A stretch of 13,334 nucleotides of DNA from Alphaproteobacteria bacterium (GTDB taxonomy: Bacteria; Pseudomonadota; Alphaproteobacteria; Micavibrionales; UBA2020): the NCBI GenBank assembly GCA_029266795.1, contig JAQSWE010000033.1, forward strand, positions 1 to 13,334, given 5' to 3'. The position numbers were made by a program, and so were the translations under genes. Below the pieces are notes generated by a model. The model was not told the origin of the DNA and ran no database searches. It saw only the letters and a list, made by a program, of their open reading frames with translations. This document shows, piece by piece, positions 12,978-13,334 of this stretch (within the stretch, counting starts at the first letter, position 1; each line of letters starts with the position of its first letter).

Positions 12978-13334
12978 ATGCTGTCTATTCAAAAACATAA
13001 ACCCAGCGTTTTGTACAGCGCGATTTTGGGCCTGAGCCTTTTGCTCGGCAGCCCGGCGCATGCCTCTATTGAAGCAGACCAGAGCAGCGCAGTCGTCTTC
13101 GTCTACCAACGCATCGGCGAAGATAGTATGCCCCGCAGCAGCATTTCGACCGACCAGTTTCGCCAGCATATCAACGAACTGAAGGCGGGGGGCTACAAAG
13201 TCCTGCCGTTGCGAAAAATCATCGATGCCGTGCGCGCTGGCGAAGCATTGCCCCAGAACAGCGTTGCCATCACTTTCGATGGCGCATATCTGTCGACAAT
13301 CAACAACGCTTTGCCAATATTGAAAGAAGCGGCC
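12978..13334 (+). CDS. Polysaccharide deacetylase-like exported protein, C-terminus cut by window edge
   Basis: This frame is open to the right edge, with 119 codons visible. Residues 1-29 form a Sec signal peptide: a basic n-region with Lys6 and Lys8, a hydrophobic core around VLYSAILGLSLLLG, and an AHA cleavage site before Ser30. The mature part has the pattern of bacterial NodB-like deacetylases: AVVFVYQRIGED (38-49), ISTDQFRQHINELKAGGYKV (56-75) and VAITFDG (96-102), followed by an LPILKEA helix. The usual YHR is YQR here, and the first catalytic motif reads Thr-Phe-Asp-Gly instead of Thr-Phe-Asp-Asp. An in-frame ATG at 12939 would add 13 residues and blur the signal peptide, so 12978 is preferred despite a weak ribosome-binding site. 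The product is probably periplasmic and may act on cell-wall or exopolysaccharide N-acetyl groups if active. Confidence 0.82.
   Translation, partial: MLSIQKHKPSVLYSAILGLSLLLGSPAHASIEADQSSAVVFVYQRIGEDSMPRSSISTDQFRQHINELKAGGYKVLPLRKIIDAVRAGEALPQNSVAITFDGAYLSTINNALPILKEAA

Overview
The window looks like chromosomal housekeeping DNA from an alphaproteobacterium. The evidence is a MucR/Ros-type regulator, the minus-strand order lgt - midA-like methyltransferase - pgeF, a divergent ubiK-like/YbjN/proC run, and the ribosomal/translation cluster rplY(ctc)-pth-ychF. Base composition is moderately GC-rich and coding density is very high. Assignment below class is inference: a Rhodospirillales- or Micavibrio-like lineage would fit, but nothing here proves it. 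No tRNA, rRNA, CRISPR array, insertion sequence, integrase or phage gene was seen.

Layout. Positions 1-944 (minus) hold an unrecognised protein running off the left edge. Positions 1065-3574 (minus) form a tight operon: long-form ribosomal protein L25 (ctc/rplY), peptidyl-tRNA hydrolase (pth, 22 nt after L25) and the YchF/OLA1 ATPase, which overlaps pth by 11 nt. prs (PRPP synthase, minus) lies upstream of it, behind a leader with a terminator-like hairpin. At 4942-5505 (plus) is an unrecognised 187-aa protein with a good sigma70-like promoter and an odd ribosome-binding arrangement. It is convergent with amtB (minus), 4 nt away. amtB follows the block lgt, MidA-family methyltransferase and pgeF, whose members overlap one another. 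Divergent from lgt, on the plus strand, are a UbiK-like coiled-coil protein, a YbjN-domain protein and proC. proC runs directly into the end of a minus-strand mucR-like regulator with no spacer. That regulator has its own near-consensus promoter immediately behind tsaB. tsaB overlaps an upstream RutE-type nitroreductase (minus). The right edge holds the start of a secreted polysaccharide-deacetylase-like protein (plus).

Functionally, several genes serve translation (L25, Pth, YchF, TsaB for tRNA t6A). Others serve nucleotide and amino-acid supply (Prs, ProC, PgeF), envelope biogenesis (Lgt, the deacetylase-like protein), respiration (UbiK-like, and MidA-like if it matches NDUFAF7) and nitrogen uptake (AmtB). 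I found no clear undescribed multi-gene system. The points most worth checking are small-scale: a hairpin that may bridge a distant Shine-Dalgarno sequence to its start codon (4914-4944), an attenuator-like hairpin before prs (4764-4795), a MucR homologue lacking all but one zinc ligand, and a deacetylase-like protein with an altered metal-binding motif.
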